From contig NZ_CP022998.1 of assembly GCF_002277895.1 (NCBI RefSeq), forward strand, positions 62,001-126,000: a DNA stretch of 64,000 nucleotides, read 5' to 3'. Positions within the stretch are counted from its first letter, which is position 1; each line of letters opens with the position of its first letter. The translations under genes and the position numbers were made by a program. Shown piece by piece: positions 46,791-56,703 of the stretch. The DNA comes from Rhizobium sp. 11515TR (GTDB lineage: Bacteria; Pseudomonadota; Alphaproteobacteria; Rhizobiales; Rhizobiaceae). Under the pieces are notes generated by a model, which had not been told where the DNA came from, ran no database searches, and saw only the letters and a program-made list of their open reading frames with translations.

Positions 46791-48158
46791 TCAGGAATTG
46801 TGGTAGGCGGCTTCGCCGTGCGAGGCGAGGTCGAGACCTTCGCGTTCGGCTTCCGGAGCGACGCGCAGGCCGATGATGACGTCGACAACCTTGTAGAGGA
46901 TCGCCGAGCCGATGCCGCACCACAGGATTGTCGTGACGACGGCGGTCAGCTGGACGACGACCTGGCTGCTCATCGTGACGCCATCGGCATAGCCGACGCC
47001 GCCGAGCGAGGCGCTGGCGAAGATGCCGGTTGCGATGGCGCCGAAGATACCACCGATGCAGTGTACGCCGAAGACGTCAGCCGTATCGTCGTAGCCGAAC
47101 TTGTTCTTCACGACCGAGACGAAGAAGTAGCAGAGCGGCGAGACGATGAGACCCATGACGATCGCGCCCATCGGACCGGCGATACCGGCTGCAGGCGTGA
47201 TGGCGACGAGGCCGGCAACCATGCCCGAAGCGCCGCCGAGCATGGAGGCCTTGCCGCGGGTGAAGGTTTCGACCAGCGACCAGGAGATGATGGCGGCTGC
47301 CGTTGCGACGAAGGTGTTGACGGTTGCGAGCATCGCGCCGCCGGAAGCTTCGAGGTTGGAGCCGGCATTGAAGCCGAACCAGCCGACCCAGAGCATCGAT
47401 GCGCCGACCATGGTGAGCGTCATGGAGTGCGGAGCCATCATGTCCTTGCCGAAGCCGACGCGCTTGCCGACGAGAATGGCGCCGACGATGCCTGCAATAC
47501 CGGCATTGATGTGAACGACGGTGCCGCCGGCGAAGTCGAGTGCGCCCATCTTGAAGAGCATGCCGTTGGAATCCCAGACCATGTGGGCGATCGGGAAGTA
47601 GACGAAGGTCGCCCACAGCGCGCAGAAGAGCACGGCTGCGCCGAACTTGATGCGCTCGGCGAAGGCGCCGATGATGAGCGCCGGCGTGATGGCAGCGAAG
47701 GTCATCTGGAACAGCATGAAGATGAATTCAGGGATGACGACGCCCTTGGAGAAGGTTGCAGCCGTGGTCGAGGTCGAAACGCCCGAGAGGAACATCTTGG
47801 CCGTACCGCCCCAGTAAGGGCTCGAACCGCCGCCGAAGGCGAAGGAATAGCCGTAGAGAACCCAGAGGATCATTACGACCGCGCCGATCATCGTGCACTG
47901 CATCAGAACCGAGAGCATGTTCTTGGCGCGGACGAGGCCGCCATAGAACAGTGCCAGGCCCGGCACGAGCATGAAGAGCACGAGAATGGTGGAGATGAAC
48001 ATGAAGGCGGTGTCGCCCTTGTCCGGAACCGGTGCGGCGGCGGTCGCAGCGGCTGCAGCCGGAGCGGTCTCCTGCGCAAAGGCGATCGCCGGCGCAAGCA
48101 AGGCCGCAGAAAGCGCACCCACCCGTGTCAAGGCGGAGGAAAGCTTGGAAAATGACAT
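46791..48158 (-). CDS. amtB: ammonium transporter AmtB
   Basis: A 455-residue Amt/Rh protein with a cleavable signal peptide (1-28, AIAFAQ) and eleven membrane helices. The N-terminal region DTAFMFISTILVLFMLVPGLALFYGGLVR and the pore histidines in IAHMVW and FGVHCIGG are intact. It conducts ammonium and is gated by GlnK, encoded 27 bp upstream in the same operon. Confidence 0.97.
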   Translation of the reverse strand: MSFSKLSSALTRVGALSAALLAPAIAFAQETAPAAAAATAAAPVPDKGDTAFMFISTILVLFMLVPGLALFYGGLVRAKNMLSVLMQCTMIGAVVMILWVLYGYSFAFGGGSSPYWGGTAKMFLSGVSTSTTAATFSKGVVIPEFIFMLFQMTFAAITPALIIGAFAERIKFGAAVLFCALWATFVYFPIAHMVWDSNGMLFKMGALDFAGGTVVHINAGIAGIVGAILVGKRVGFGKDMMAPHSMTLTMVGASMLWVGWFGFNAGSNLEASGGAMLATVNTFVATAAAIISWSLVETFTRGKASMLGGASGMVAGLVAITPAAGIAGPMGAIVMGLIVSPLCYFFVSVVKNKFGYDDTADVFGVHCIGGIFGAIATGIFASASLGGVGYADGVTMSSQVVVQLTAVVTTILWCGIGSAILYKVVDVIIGLRVAPEAEREGLDLASHGEAAYHNS

Positions 48159-48185
48159 GCAAATAACTCCCTGGTCCGCCGTGTC

Positions 48186-48542
<357 letters not shown>

Positions 48543-48610
48543 TTAGCCTCGGCGCGGAGCCGACTCTCCTTGCCGCCGACGAGTGTTTCTGCAGCGACTG
48601 GCTATACACA

Positions 48611-48626
48611 TTCAAAGGACGTGCCA
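48611..48626 (-). promoter_or_regulatory. sigma-54 promoter of glnK-amtB
   Basis: On the minus strand: TGGCACG, TCCT, TTGAA. This matches the -24/-12 consensus TGGCACG-N4-TTGCW, with A for C in the -12 element. It is 87 bp before glnK. Confidence 0.75.
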
Positions 48627-48715
48627 GATTCGTGACACATTTATAACGTGTTGAAATAAAACAGATTTATTGCACAGACCCAATAAAGTGGCATTTCTCG
48701 CCGCGAGAGCCGCAC

Positions 48716-48751
48716 AAATAAAGTGCAATTTTATAAAATTGCACTTTATTT
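48716..48751 (-). terminator. 36-bp perfect AT-rich palindrome at the tesB stop
   Basis: AAATAAAGTGCAATTTTA followed by its exact complement, overlapping the tesB stop codon. On the minus strand it ends in TTTATTTG, so it can act as a terminator hairpin. It could also be a regulator site, since related AATAAAGTG words occur at 48682-48690. Confidence 0.65.
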
Positions 48752-49634
48752 AATCATTTGCCTTTTTACGAATCAGCCCCTCCTGCGCCACCGACGCAAT
48801 CAGGACACCAGATCGCGTAAACAGGCTGCCGCGGGTAAATCCGCGGGCGCCAGAGGCGCTGGGGCTCTCCTGGCTGTAGAGCAGCCAGTCGTCGAGCTTG
48901 AAGGGACGATGGAACCACATGGCATGGTCGAGGCTCGCCACCTGGACGCTCGGGTCCAGAACCGATGTGCCATGCGCATTCAGGGAAACATCGAGCAGCG
49001 TCATGTCGGAGAGATAGGCAAGCACAGCGTTCTGATAGAGCCGGTCATCCGGCACCGGTCCCGTCACCCGAACCCAGATATTCTGGCGCTGACTCGGCTG
49101 TGCGCGCGAGAAATAGCTTTCGATCGACACCGGCCTGATTTCGATCGCCCGCTTGCGCTCCCAATAGCGGCGGACATTCTCCGGCGCATGGGCAAGATAG
49201 CGCTGCTTCACCTGCTCCTCGTCCATCAATTCCTCCGGCATCGGCACATCGGGCATATCGCCCTGATGATCGAAGCCGGGTTCGTCGACCTGGAAGGACG
49301 CCGTCAGTGCAAAGATCGCCCTGCCATGCTGAATGGCCAGCACACGTCGCGTATTGAAGCTGGAACCATCGCGCAGGCGGTCGACCTGATAGAGGATCGG
49401 CACCGAAGGATCGCCCGGCAGCATGAAATAGGCATGCAGCGAATGCGCGAAGCGATCGCCATTCACCGTTCTCTGCGCCGCCATCAGCGCCTGGCCGATG
49501 ACCTGGCCGCCGAAGACGCGCTGCCAGCCGACCTGCGGGCTGCTACCGCGAAACAGGTTCATCTCGATCGTTTCGAGATCGAGCGTCGCCAGCACGGTGT
49601 CCATCGGGGTGAGCTTCTCGGTCTCTCGCGACAT
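48750..49634 (-). CDS. tesB: acyl-CoA thioesterase II
   Basis: A 294-residue double-hotdog thioesterase. The motifs are RVFGGQVIGQALMAAQRTV (about 28-46), the N-terminal catalytic region, and in the second hotdog SLDHAMWFHRPFKLDDWLLY near 236-255. It hydrolyses medium to long acyl-CoA. The start at 49634 (MSRETEKL) is preferred over an upstream Met because the extra segment is unlike TesB. It is divergent from a UbiH-like gene with a 16-bp palindrome between. Confidence 0.95.
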   Translation of the reverse strand: MSRETEKLTPMDTVLATLDLETIEMNLFRGSSPQVGWQRVFGGQVIGQALMAAQRTVNGDRFAHSLHAYFMLPGDPSVPILYQVDRLRDGSSFNTRRVLAIQHGRAIFALTASFQVDEPGFDHQGDMPDVPMPEELMDEEQVKQRYLAHAPENVRRYWERKRAIEIRPVSIESYFSRAQPSQRQNIWVRVTGPVPDDRLYQNAVLAYLSDMTLLDVSLNAHGTSVLDPSVQVASLDHAMWFHRPFKLDDWLLYSQESPSASGARGFTRGSLFTRSGVLIASVAQEGLIRKKAND

Positions 49635-49671
49635 TTTGCTTGAACTCCCATGGTAGGAACCGTCAACAGGA

Positions 49672-49687
49672 TGCTCTATATAGAGCA
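49672..49687. promoter_or_regulatory. palindrome between tesB and the UbiH-like gene
   Basis: TGCTCTATATAGAGCA is a perfect 16-bp palindrome in the 83-bp divergent gap. It could be an operator or overlap the -10 boxes of both genes. Confidence 0.5.
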
Positions 49688-49717
49688 GGACGTGACAGTA
49701 AGACACAGGGAAGCGCT

Positions 49718-50932
49718 ATGTTGGACATGCTGGTAGTGGGTGGCGGATATGTGGGTCTTGCCGCAGCGGTCGCAGTCAAGCAGGCCGCACCCCACCTCGA
49801 TGTCATGATCGTGGAAGCCGCTCCCGAAACCGCCTGGAAGAAGGACATGCGGGCATCGGCGATCATCGCGGCCGCCTCGAAGATGCTCGATGTTCTCGGC
49901 GTCTGGAACGAGATCGCACCGGAGGCCGAGCCGATCACGCGCATGGTCGTCACCGATTCGCGCACGGGCGATCCCGTCCGTCCGGTCTTCCTCACCTTTG
50001 ACGGCGAAGTGGCCGAGGGTCAGCCCTTCGCCCACATGGTGCCGAACCTCACCATGGTCGGGGCGCTTCGCGGCGCCTGCGAACGCTTGGGCATCCCGAT
50101 CAAGCATGGGCTCAGCGCCACCGTATTCGCAACCGACGACAACAAGACCACCCTTACCCTTTCGGATGGCAGCACGCTGGAAACGCGGCTTCTGGTGGCC
50201 TGCGACGGCGTGCGTTCGAAGCTGCGCGACATGGCCGGCATCAAGACCGTCAATTGGGATTACGGCCAGTCCGGTATCGTCGTTACCGTCGAGCATGAGC
50301 GCCCGCATGGCGGCTGCGCCGAGGAGCATTTCCTGCCCTCCGGCCCCTTCGCCATCCTGCCCTTGAAGAACAACCGCTCCTCGCTCGTCTGGACGGAACG
50401 CACCTCCGATGCCGAACGGCTGGTCGCCTCGGACGATCTCGTCTTCGAGGAGGAGCTGGAACGTCGATTCGGCCACAAGCTCGGCGCGCTGCACGCTATC
50501 GGCGAGCGCCGCGCCTTCCCGCTCGGCCTCACTCTTGCCCGCGCCTTCGTCGCGCCGCGCTTCGCGCTGGCCGGCGACGCTGCCCACGGCATCCACCCGA
50601 TCTCCGGCCAGGGCCTCAATCTCGGCTTCAAGGATGTGGCGGCCCTTGCCGAGACCATCGTCGAAGCCGACCGCCTCGGCCTCGACATCGGCTCGATCAA
50701 CACCCTAGAACGCTACCAGACCTGGCGCCGCTTCGACACCTTCCGCATGGGGGTGACGACCGACGTGCTGAACCGGCTGTTTTCCAATGACAACACGCCG
50801 CTGCGCATCGCACGCGACTTCGGGCTGGGGATCGTCGACCGGCTGCCCAGCCTCAAATCCTTCTTCATCGGCCAGGCGGCCGGCACCACGGCAAAGGACA
50901 ATCCGCGGCTGCTGACTGGCGAGGCGATCTGA
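49718..50932 (+). CDS. UbiH/UbiF/COQ6-family FAD monooxygenase (ubiquinone biosynthesis)
   Basis: A 404-residue flavoprotein hydroxylase. The FAD fingerprint GGGYVGLAAAVA begins at residue 8, the DG motif is CDGVRSKLR, and the GD motif is GDAAHGIHPISGQGLNLGFKD around 286-306, typical of the ring hydroxylases of ubiquinone synthesis. Which ring position it modifies cannot be read from the sequence. Rhizobia use few hydroxylases of broad specificity (UbiL/UbiM types), so this may be UbiL-like; that is inference. Confidence 0.92.
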   Translation: MLDMLVVGGGYVGLAAAVAVKQAAPHLDVMIVEAAPETAWKKDMRASAIIAAASKMLDVLGVWNEIAPEAEPITRMVVTDSRTGDPVRPVFLTFDGEVAEGQPFAHMVPNLTMVGALRGACERLGIPIKHGLSATVFATDDNKTTLTLSDGSTLETRLLVACDGVRSKLRDMAGIKTVNWDYGQSGIVVTVEHERPHGGCAEEHFLPSGPFAILPLKNNRSSLVWTERTSDAERLVASDDLVFEEELERRFGHKLGALHAIGERRAFPLGLTLARAFVAPRFALAGDAAHGIHPISGQGLNLGFKDVAALAETIVEADRLGLDIGSINTLERYQTWRRFDTFRMGVTTDVLNRLFSNDNTPLRIARDFGLGIVDRLPSLKSFFIGQAAGTTAKDNPRLLTGEAI

Positions 50933-50973
50933 CAAGTCGGGGTCGAATCGCCAATCTCTGAAGCGGAAATCCT

Positions 50974-51852
50974 CTATGCGAGGTTCCGCATCTCGGCATC
51001 CATCCAGCTGCAGAATTGCCGGACCGCTCTCGATTCCGAGCGGCGCCGGTAGCGATAGGTGCCGGTTTCGACTGGTTCGTAGCCAGGCAGATTTATCAGC
51101 GCACCCGATTTCATTTCCCGGCCCGTGAGGATGGTCGGTGCGAGCAGCACTCCGAGGCCGGCGACGCAGGCATGAAGCGCAGCGTCGTCCGTGTCGAAGG
51201 CATGGCCGAAGGAAAGATCTGCCGGTGAAAGACGGAACGCCTCGCACCAGAGCTGCCAGTCCCAGTTGCCCACACAGCATTGCAAAGCCGGCAGGCGCGA
51301 AACGGCAATCTCCCGATGATTGGCATCTTTCGCCAGCAGGCCAGGAGAAACGACCGGACGGCGCAAGTCGCGCGCAAGGAACTCCCATCCTTCGGCGACT
51401 TCCCCTATCCGGAAATGTCGAATGCTGACATCCGAGTCGGGAACGGCTGGAAAACCGCGCGCGGAACTCGTTTCCACCCGGACGCGCACCTGCGGGCAGA
51501 GAGCGCGAAAGCGATCCAGTGACGGAATGAGCCAGCGCAGCGCAAGCGATGTGGTGGCGTGGACGCCGATTTCGTTTTCGTCGCGATAAAGAGCCTCGGC
51601 CGAGCGTTCGATGAGCCCGATCGCCGGCGCGACCTCCTGATAGAACCGCCGCCCTATTTCGGTGAGGGAGACGGTGTTGTTTCCCCGGCGGAAGAAAATC
51701 ACCCCTAACTCGTCTTCAAGCTTTTTGAGCTGGTGGCTCACCGCGCCAGATGTCACGCCAAGCTCGCTACCGGCCGCTGTCAGGCTTCCGGTGCGCGCCA
51801 CGATCGCAAACACCCTGATGGCATTGAGCGAGATACGGTGCCGCTCCTGCAT
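50974..51852 (-). CDS. LysR family transcriptional regulator (GcvA-like)
   Basis: A 292-residue LTTR. The HTH lies within SLNAIRVFAIVARTGSLTAAGSELGVTSGAVSHQLKKLEDELG (8-51), followed by the GcvA-type effector domain with the SLALRWLIPSLDRF block near 100. It is divergent from an MFS transporter (232 bp between starts), which is its likely target. Confidence 0.9.
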   Translation of the reverse strand: MQERHRISLNAIRVFAIVARTGSLTAAGSELGVTSGAVSHQLKKLEDELGVIFFRRGNNTVSLTEIGRRFYQEVAPAIGLIERSAEALYRDENEIGVHATTSLALRWLIPSLDRFRALCPQVRVRVETSSARGFPAVPDSDVSIRHFRIGEVAEGWEFLARDLRRPVVSPGLLAKDANHREIAVSRLPALQCCVGNWDWQLWCEAFRLSPADLSFGHAFDTDDAALHACVAGLGVLLAPTILTGREMKSGALINLPGYEPVETGTYRYRRRSESRAVRQFCSWMDAEMRNLA

Positions 51853-52084
51853 GAATTTTCCTCAATCTCCCCTCAAATTCCTCGTTTGAGCATCACGCGA
51901 AAATCGCGCACAAGCAGATGCAAAATGCCAATGGATCCGCAGCAAAGTCAAACCAGCCGTCCCAAATTCGTAGCATGGCTGCCGTTTAAAGGCAGCAATA
52001 CTTTCTTTGCATTTTGCCGACTGACCAACCTGCTCGTCTTTCGCATTCCGCCAGAAATAAAAGCTGCTCCGCCAAAGGTCTTTG

Positions 52085-53335
52085 ATGCCTCGCCTTCGAT
52101 ATCGCTACCGCGATCCGATCACGCTTTCCGCGCCGATTGCGTGGATGCCATTCCGCTCACCCATAGTTCGCGCCGTTGCCGCACTGTCGCTCACACAGCT
52201 CATCGGCTGGGGCTCTACCTTCTATCTGCCAGCGGTGATTGGGCCTGCCATGGCCCACGAACTGGGCGTTGGCCTGCCCATGGTCATGGCTGGACCGACG
52301 ATCATGCTTGTTGTCATGGCGATGGTGTCCTGGCCGCTAAGCTCGATCTTCGAACGCCACGGCGCCCGCCCGATTATGACCTGGGGGGGCGCTCTGGGCG
52401 CTGGCGGACTGCTGATCCTGGGGCTCGCCCACGGTCCGATCCTCTATATTCTTTCATGGTTGACCCTCGGCCTCGCCGGCACTTGCATGTTGACGACACC
52501 GGCACAGATTGCAGTCAGCGAAATCGCCGGCGATACAGCGCGTCGGGCACTCGGCGTTCTGATCCTGGCAGGCGGGCTGACATCGACGATCGTCTGGCCG
52601 TTGACCGGCCTTCTGCAGGATCAATGGGGCTGGCGCGCTACAACGCTTTTCTTTGCCGCGCTGATGCTGTTTGTCTGCGCGCCGCTGCATTGGACCACGC
52701 TTGCCCGTCAACCCAAGGAGAAATCGGCTAAGAAGGCCGCGCTGGAGCCTGCCCCCATCCATGAGCCGAGTTTCACCTTGCTGGCCGCAAGCTTTGCCGC
52801 CAACGGCTTCGTTACCTGGGGATTTGCCCTGACGATCATCATCCTCTTCGAGGCTGCTGGTCTCGATCATGCCAGCGCGCTGGCGGCAGCAGCCTTCATC
52901 GGCATTGCGCGATGGGCGGGCCGCATGGTCGATTTACTCGGCAGCCGGCGCTGGTCGGGCTTTACCATCGGTCTCACGGGCTCTGCGCTGTTTCCCTTGA
53001 GCTTTGCGGTTCTTCTGCTGAGCAATAGCTTCACGGGCGCCATGCTTTTCGCCACACTTTACGGCATTGCCAGCGGCATCACCGCCGTTACCCGCGCCAC
53101 GCTGCCGCTGCAGATTTTTCCCACCGGCACTTACGCCCGCGCATCGGCACGACTGGCGGTCCCTCTCAATCTCTCCTATGCAGCGGCGCCACCATTATTC
53201 ACCACCGCGGTGACCTACGCCGGCCCACAGGCTGCACTATGGCTGGCCATGGCGATCTCGAGCATTGCATATTGCACCCTGCTCAGCCTTTTGCTGGTGC
53301 ATCGCCGAGTGAATGACACGTCTCAACCGAGCTGA
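52085..53335 (+). CDS. MFS transporter
   Basis: A 416-residue protein with about 12 helices. The N-terminal ALSLTQLIGWGSTFYLPAVIGPAMAHELG resembles the OxlT/YhjX-like or CynX-like monocarboxylate group, but it is not assignable to a substrate. An AAAGG site lies eight bases before 52085; the TTG just upstream and a Met at 52145 are alternatives. A regulatory link to the divergent LysR gene is likely. Confidence 0.86.
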   Translation: MPRLRYRYRDPITLSAPIAWMPFRSPIVRAVAALSLTQLIGWGSTFYLPAVIGPAMAHELGVGLPMVMAGPTIMLVVMAMVSWPLSSIFERHGARPIMTWGGALGAGGLLILGLAHGPILYILSWLTLGLAGTCMLTTPAQIAVSEIAGDTARRALGVLILAGGLTSTIVWPLTGLLQDQWGWRATTLFFAALMLFVCAPLHWTTLARQPKEKSAKKAALEPAPIHEPSFTLLAASFAANGFVTWGFALTIIILFEAAGLDHASALAAAAFIGIARWAGRMVDLLGSRRWSGFTIGLTGSALFPLSFAVLLLSNSFTGAMLFATLYGIASGITAVTRATLPLQIFPTGTYARASARLAVPLNLSYAAAPPLFTTAVTYAGPQAALWLAMAISSIAYCTLLSLLLVHRRVNDTSQPS

Positions 53336-53345
53336 ACCAGCAGCC

Positions 53346-53534
53346 TCAATCCTCGATACGTCTTGCTTCCGAAATCAGCATGATCGGAATGCCGTCGCGG
53401 ATCGGATAGGCGAGGCGCGCGTTTTCCGAGATCAGCTCGTTCTTTTCCCGGTCGTAGCTCAGCCGCCCCTTGGTCAGCGGGCAGACGAGCAGATCGAGCA
53501 GTTTCGGGTCCACTTTGCTGACCGTGACGTCCAT
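53346..53534 (-). CDS. Trm112-like zinc-ribbon-family protein (UPF0434/YcaR)
   Basis: A 62-residue protein of the Trm112/YcaR family, matching in length and pattern: [18 protein letters not shown] then [20 protein letters not shown]. Only one of the usual Cys positions is kept (Cys18). Family members act as small partners of methyltransferases or LPS enzymes. It begins 10 bp after the LON-domain gene's stop, so the two form an operon. Confidence 0.9.
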   Translation of the reverse strand: MDVTVSKVDPKLLDLLVCPLTKGRLSYDREKNELISENARLAYPIRDGIPIMLISEARRIED

Positions 53535-53544
53535 GCGAAAATTC

Positions 53545-54213
53545 CTACTGCAACAGGGAATCGGTGTCGCCGGAGCCGGCGAGCACGATCTTGACGATGG
53601 CGATGAAGGTTTCGGCGCGGGTCTTCAGGTCGGGCGCTTCGAGAAGGGCCTGTTTCTCGGCCGGATCGAAGGGCGCCATCATCGACAGCGAATTGACCAG
53701 CATCATGTTGTCGGCTCGCTCGACGCTTTCCCAATCCGCTTCCAACTTATTGGCCTCCAGATAGGCACGGAAAGCCGAAAGCAGCGCCGGGCGATCGACC
53801 GTGCCTTCCTCATGATGGGATTTCAGGTCGGAGATGAAGGGGGTGATGCGGAATGTGCGATAGGGCTGGTGGGCGGTGATTTCATCCATCAGCCGGAAAC
53901 GGCATATGCCCGTCAGCGCGGCGATATAACGACCGTCGCCAGTCTCCGAGAGGGAGGTGATGCGCCCGAGGCAGCCGACATGCGCCAGATTGGATGATTC
54001 CGGCGGCTCTCCCAGCGCCGGCTGGATCATGCCGATCAAACGATTTCCGGCGATGGCCGCATCGAACATGGCGAGATAGCGCGGCTCGAAGACATTCAGC
54101 GGCAATTGAGCCCCGGGCAGCAGCAACGCACCGGACAGGGGAAAGACAGCAACTGATTCGGGCAGATCGCTTGGCTTCAAATATCTGGCATTGCCGACTT
54201 GCATCTCTTCCAT
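53545..54213 (-). CDS. LON-protease N-terminal (substrate-binding) domain protein
   Basis: A 222-residue protein consisting of the LON substrate-binding domain without the ATPase or protease parts. The motifs are [29 protein letters not shown] (21-49) and a conserved [11 protein letters not shown] segment. The precise role is unknown; it is a common stand-alone form in proteobacteria. A Met three codons in (54204) is possible. A family D repeat lies 8 bp upstream. Confidence 0.9.
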   Translation of the reverse strand: MEEMQVGNARYLKPSDLPESVAVFPLSGALLLPGAQLPLNVFEPRYLAMFDAAIAGNRLIGMIQPALGEPPESSNLAHVGCLGRITSLSETGDGRYIAALTGICRFRLMDEITAHQPYRTFRITPFISDLKSHHEEGTVDRPALLSAFRAYLEANKLEADWESVERADNMMLVNSLSMMAPFDPAEKQALLEAPDLKTRAETFIAIVKIVLAGSGDTDSLLQ

Positions 54214-54542
54214 CCCGCCAAAGCATGTCGCGCAAATATGCAGCGGTTTTGCGACAGCGACATGCGCAAAATCAAAGACCTAAAGTGCGAAAAGCGAAGC
54301 CGAGAGATCGCGACGCATTTTAGATCGCCGCGCAGAAACGACACACATCGCGGTCATCGCCCCCTTTTCGCGCCGTCATCGATAATGTGAGCCCGTCTGC
54401 CGAAAACACAAGAGCATTTTCAATGAAAACTCCGAGATGCCCGCTTGAAGCACACGACTGCAGGATACCTGACACCGTCGTCTAACAAGCGATCGCGCGA
54501 AAAGGTTCCGCACGATCACCACACCTCGAGGAAACAGACACT
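54214..54542. other. 329-bp intergenic stretch with a repeat
   Basis: The left 60 bp hold the family D repeat (54221-54266). The rest is AT-richer, and I see no gene in it. It must carry the promoter of the LON-domain gene; no clear -35/-10 or terminator for the thioredoxin gene is evident. Confidence 0.45.
54221..54266. repeat. short palindromic intergenic repeat, family D, copy 2
   Basis: AAGCATGTCGCGCAAA and TTTTGCGACAGCGACATGC are the same arms as at 34518. It begins 8 bp upstream of the LON-domain gene start. Confidence 0.8.
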
Positions 54543-55517
54543 TTACGAAAACAGAATGGAGGAAAGCTTGCGCCGCGCCGCGATCGTGGCCGGGTCCTTG
54601 GCGCCCCATACCTCGAAGAATTCCAAAAGCTGGCGGCGTGCGCCGTCGTCGTCGTAGCTGCGGTCCTTGCGCATGACGGCAAGCAGATGATCGGCCGCCT
54701 CCTCGCGCTTGCCTTCGACATTGCGGATCTTGGCGAGCTTGATGCGCTGCTCGTGATTGTCGGGGTTGGCGGCCAGTTCACGTTCGATCGCCACGGGATC
54801 GCCAAGTTTGCGGGCCTCGTCGATCTGGTCGAGCTTCTTCACCACGGCCTGGATGCCGGCATCGTTGGCAAGCGTCTCCGGCAGGTCGGCAAGCGCCTCG
54901 CGGGCGCGCTGGCTCTGGCCGGCGGCGATCATGCATTCGGCCATGCCGGCGAGCGCCTTGGCATTTTCCGGGTCCGCCTGCAGCACCGCACCGAAGAGCT
55001 CGGCGGCACCATTGACATCACCGGCGGCAAGCAGACCGCTTGCCTCTTCCAGAACGGCAGCAATCTCGGCCGCCTGATCGTCGGCGCCGCCCGCCGGACC
55101 GCCGAGGCGATCGATGAACTGGCGAACCTGACTTTCCGGAACTGCACCCATGAAGCCATCGGCCGGACGGCCGTCGACGAAGGCGATGACGGCTGGAATC
55201 GACTGGATGCCGAGCTGGCCGGCGATCGAGGGATGATCGTCGATATTCATCTTGACCAGCTTCACGCGGCCCTGTGCCTCGGTGACGACTTTTTCGAGCA
55301 CCGGCGTCAGCTGTTTGCACGGGCCGCACCAGGGCGCCCAGAAATCGACCAGCACCGGCTGGTTGCGCGATTCCTCGATAACGTCCTTGGCGAAGGTCGC
55401 TGTCGTCGTGTCCTTGATTGGCGAAGCGCCGCCGCCGGCCGGCGTGGCACCGTAGGATGCCGAGGCCGACATCTGTCCGCCGAAGGAAGCGTTATAGGGA
55501 TTGTTCGAACCGCTCAT
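54543..55517 (-). CDS. thioredoxin-domain co-chaperone, YbbN/CnoX type
   Basis: A 324-residue protein with a Gly/Ser/Ala-rich N-terminal 35 residues and a thioredoxin domain (38-145) with WAPWCGPC, so both active-site cysteines (64 and 67) are present. It is followed by a TPR-like region (about 150-320). This is the YbbN/CnoX architecture, a holdase that cooperates with chaperonins under oxidative stress. E. coli CnoX lacks the CxxC, so the rhizobial type may be redox-active. Confidence 0.92.
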   Translation of the reverse strand: MSGSNNPYNASFGGQMSASASYGATPAGGGASPIKDTTTATFAKDVIEESRNQPVLVDFWAPWCGPCKQLTPVLEKVVTEAQGRVKLVKMNIDDHPSIAGQLGIQSIPAVIAFVDGRPADGFMGAVPESQVRQFIDRLGGPAGGADDQAAEIAAVLEEASGLLAAGDVNGAAELFGAVLQADPENAKALAGMAECMIAAGQSQRAREALADLPETLANDAGIQAVVKKLDQIDEARKLGDPVAIERELAANPDNHEQRIKLAKIRNVEGKREEAADHLLAVMRKDRSYDDDGARRQLLEFFEVWGAKDPATIAARRKLSSILFS

Positions 55518-55676
55518 GAGTGTCTCCCGCCTGACGGCATCCTTGATTTTGTGAGAAGCATGATCTCCAGACGAGACGATGAGGTTCGCCTGCCAGCACG
55601 CTCCATGAAGTGGCCAAAGCGACCGGACAATCCGAAGAGAAGCCGACCGCTATAATCTTAGCGCTAAAATCGTACG

Positions 55677-56186
55677 TTAGCTCGTCACTTTCAAGACTAG
55701 CGGCGTATGACGCGTCGCCTCCATGAAGCGCAGGAGATCGCCGCTGGCAATCGACGTCGTCGCATCGTTCGACAAGGGATGGCAATTGACGATGTCATGC
55801 GCCATCAGCTCGGCATCGAGGACGAAGGTGACATTGTTGGCGGTATCGTTGATCGCGCCGAAGGCCGTGACAGAGCCAGGGATGACGCCGAGATATTCCA
55901 TCAGCTTTTCGGGCTTGCCGAAGGACACCTTGCTGGCCGCACCGATCAGCGTGTGCACTGTCTTCAGGTCGACTGTCGCATTTTCCTCGACGGTCAGCAG
56001 GAAGAAATTGTCCTTCTTGTCCTTCACGAAGAGGTTCTTCGTATGGCCGCCTGGAATTTCGTCGCGCAGCGATACCGATTCGGCAACGGTGAAGACCGGA
56101 GCATGATTCTTGGTCGTATGGCTAATACCGAGCCCGTCCAGGAATCGGAAAAGGTCGTCGCGGTTCTTCGGGCTGGTCTCGGTCAT
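55677..56186 (-). CDS. proX: prolyl-tRNA deacylase ProX (YbaK/EbsC domain)
   Basis: A 169-residue stand-alone INS/YbaK-domain protein that clears mischarged Ala-tRNA(Pro). The motifs are HAPVFTVAES (28-37), GGHTKNLFVKDKK with the key lysine, and a C-terminal NNVTFVLDAELMAHD. The start at 56186 matches the usual MTETSPKNRDDLF. It is monocistronic. Confidence 0.9.
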   Translation of the reverse strand: MTETSPKNRDDLFRFLDGLGISHTTKNHAPVFTVAESVSLRDEIPGGHTKNLFVKDKKDNFFLLTVEENATVDLKTVHTLIGAASKVSFGKPEKLMEYLGVIPGSVTAFGAINDTANNVTFVLDAELMAHDIVNCHPLSNDATTSIASGDLLRFMEATRHTPLVLKVTS

Positions 56187-56257
56187 GGCGTCTCGCAATC
56201 AAAAATGGTTCGCTCCTGATACGTCGCTCATAATTTCATTGCAATCTTCGAGACGAC

Positions 56258-56280
56258 AAAGCCCGGCGTTTCCGGGCTTT
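56258..56280. terminator. stem-loop upstream of tRNA-Gly
   Basis: A perfect 9-bp stem AAAGCCCGG/CCGGGCTTT with a five-base loop. The T-run is only three bases, so activity as a terminator is uncertain. Confidence 0.5.
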
Positions 56281-56430
56281 CCCATGGCTTATGAAAAGAA
56301 GATGCAATTTTTCTTCGCGAACTCGTCATTTCCCTGTTGCATTTAAAAAACGGTTAGGCCATATAGCGCCCGTCGCCGCAAGACGACGCCCAGCGGTCCA
56401 ACACACTACCCCGGATCGCGACGGGAATGA

Positions 56431-56505
56431 GCGGGTGTAGCTCAGGGGTAGAGCACAACCTTGCCAAGGTTGGGGTCGAGGGTTCGAATCCCTTCGCCCG
56501 CTCCA
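56431..56505 (+). tRNA. tRNA-Gly (anticodon GCC)
   Basis: A complete cloverleaf. The acceptor GCGGGTG pairs with CGCCCGC, the D-arm GCTC...GAGC is intact, the anticodon loop TTGCCAA has GCC at 56463-56465, and the T-arm GAGGG-TTCGAAT-CCCTT follows. The CCA end is encoded (56503-56505). Confidence 0.98.
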
Positions 56506-56703
56506 GTTTTCCAAGTCTTTCTCCGAATAGAAGAAGTCACGGCCCAGGCCGAGGCTGGTATTTTGCCGAAAAGGCAAGTTTCCGTATTCCTGCTTCCTTC
56601 CCCTGCTTCCATGCCTTGCCCGCGTGCCCAAGTCTCAAATCAGTCCCATTTGACGTGCAGGTCTGAGCAACAAAATAAACGGACGGAACGCGGTATTGCT
56701 CGC

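Noticed and set aside
46767..48155. A 462-codon frame antisense to amtB.
   Set aside because: The product is Asp/Glu/His/Arg-rich without domains, a shadow of the AmtB gene.
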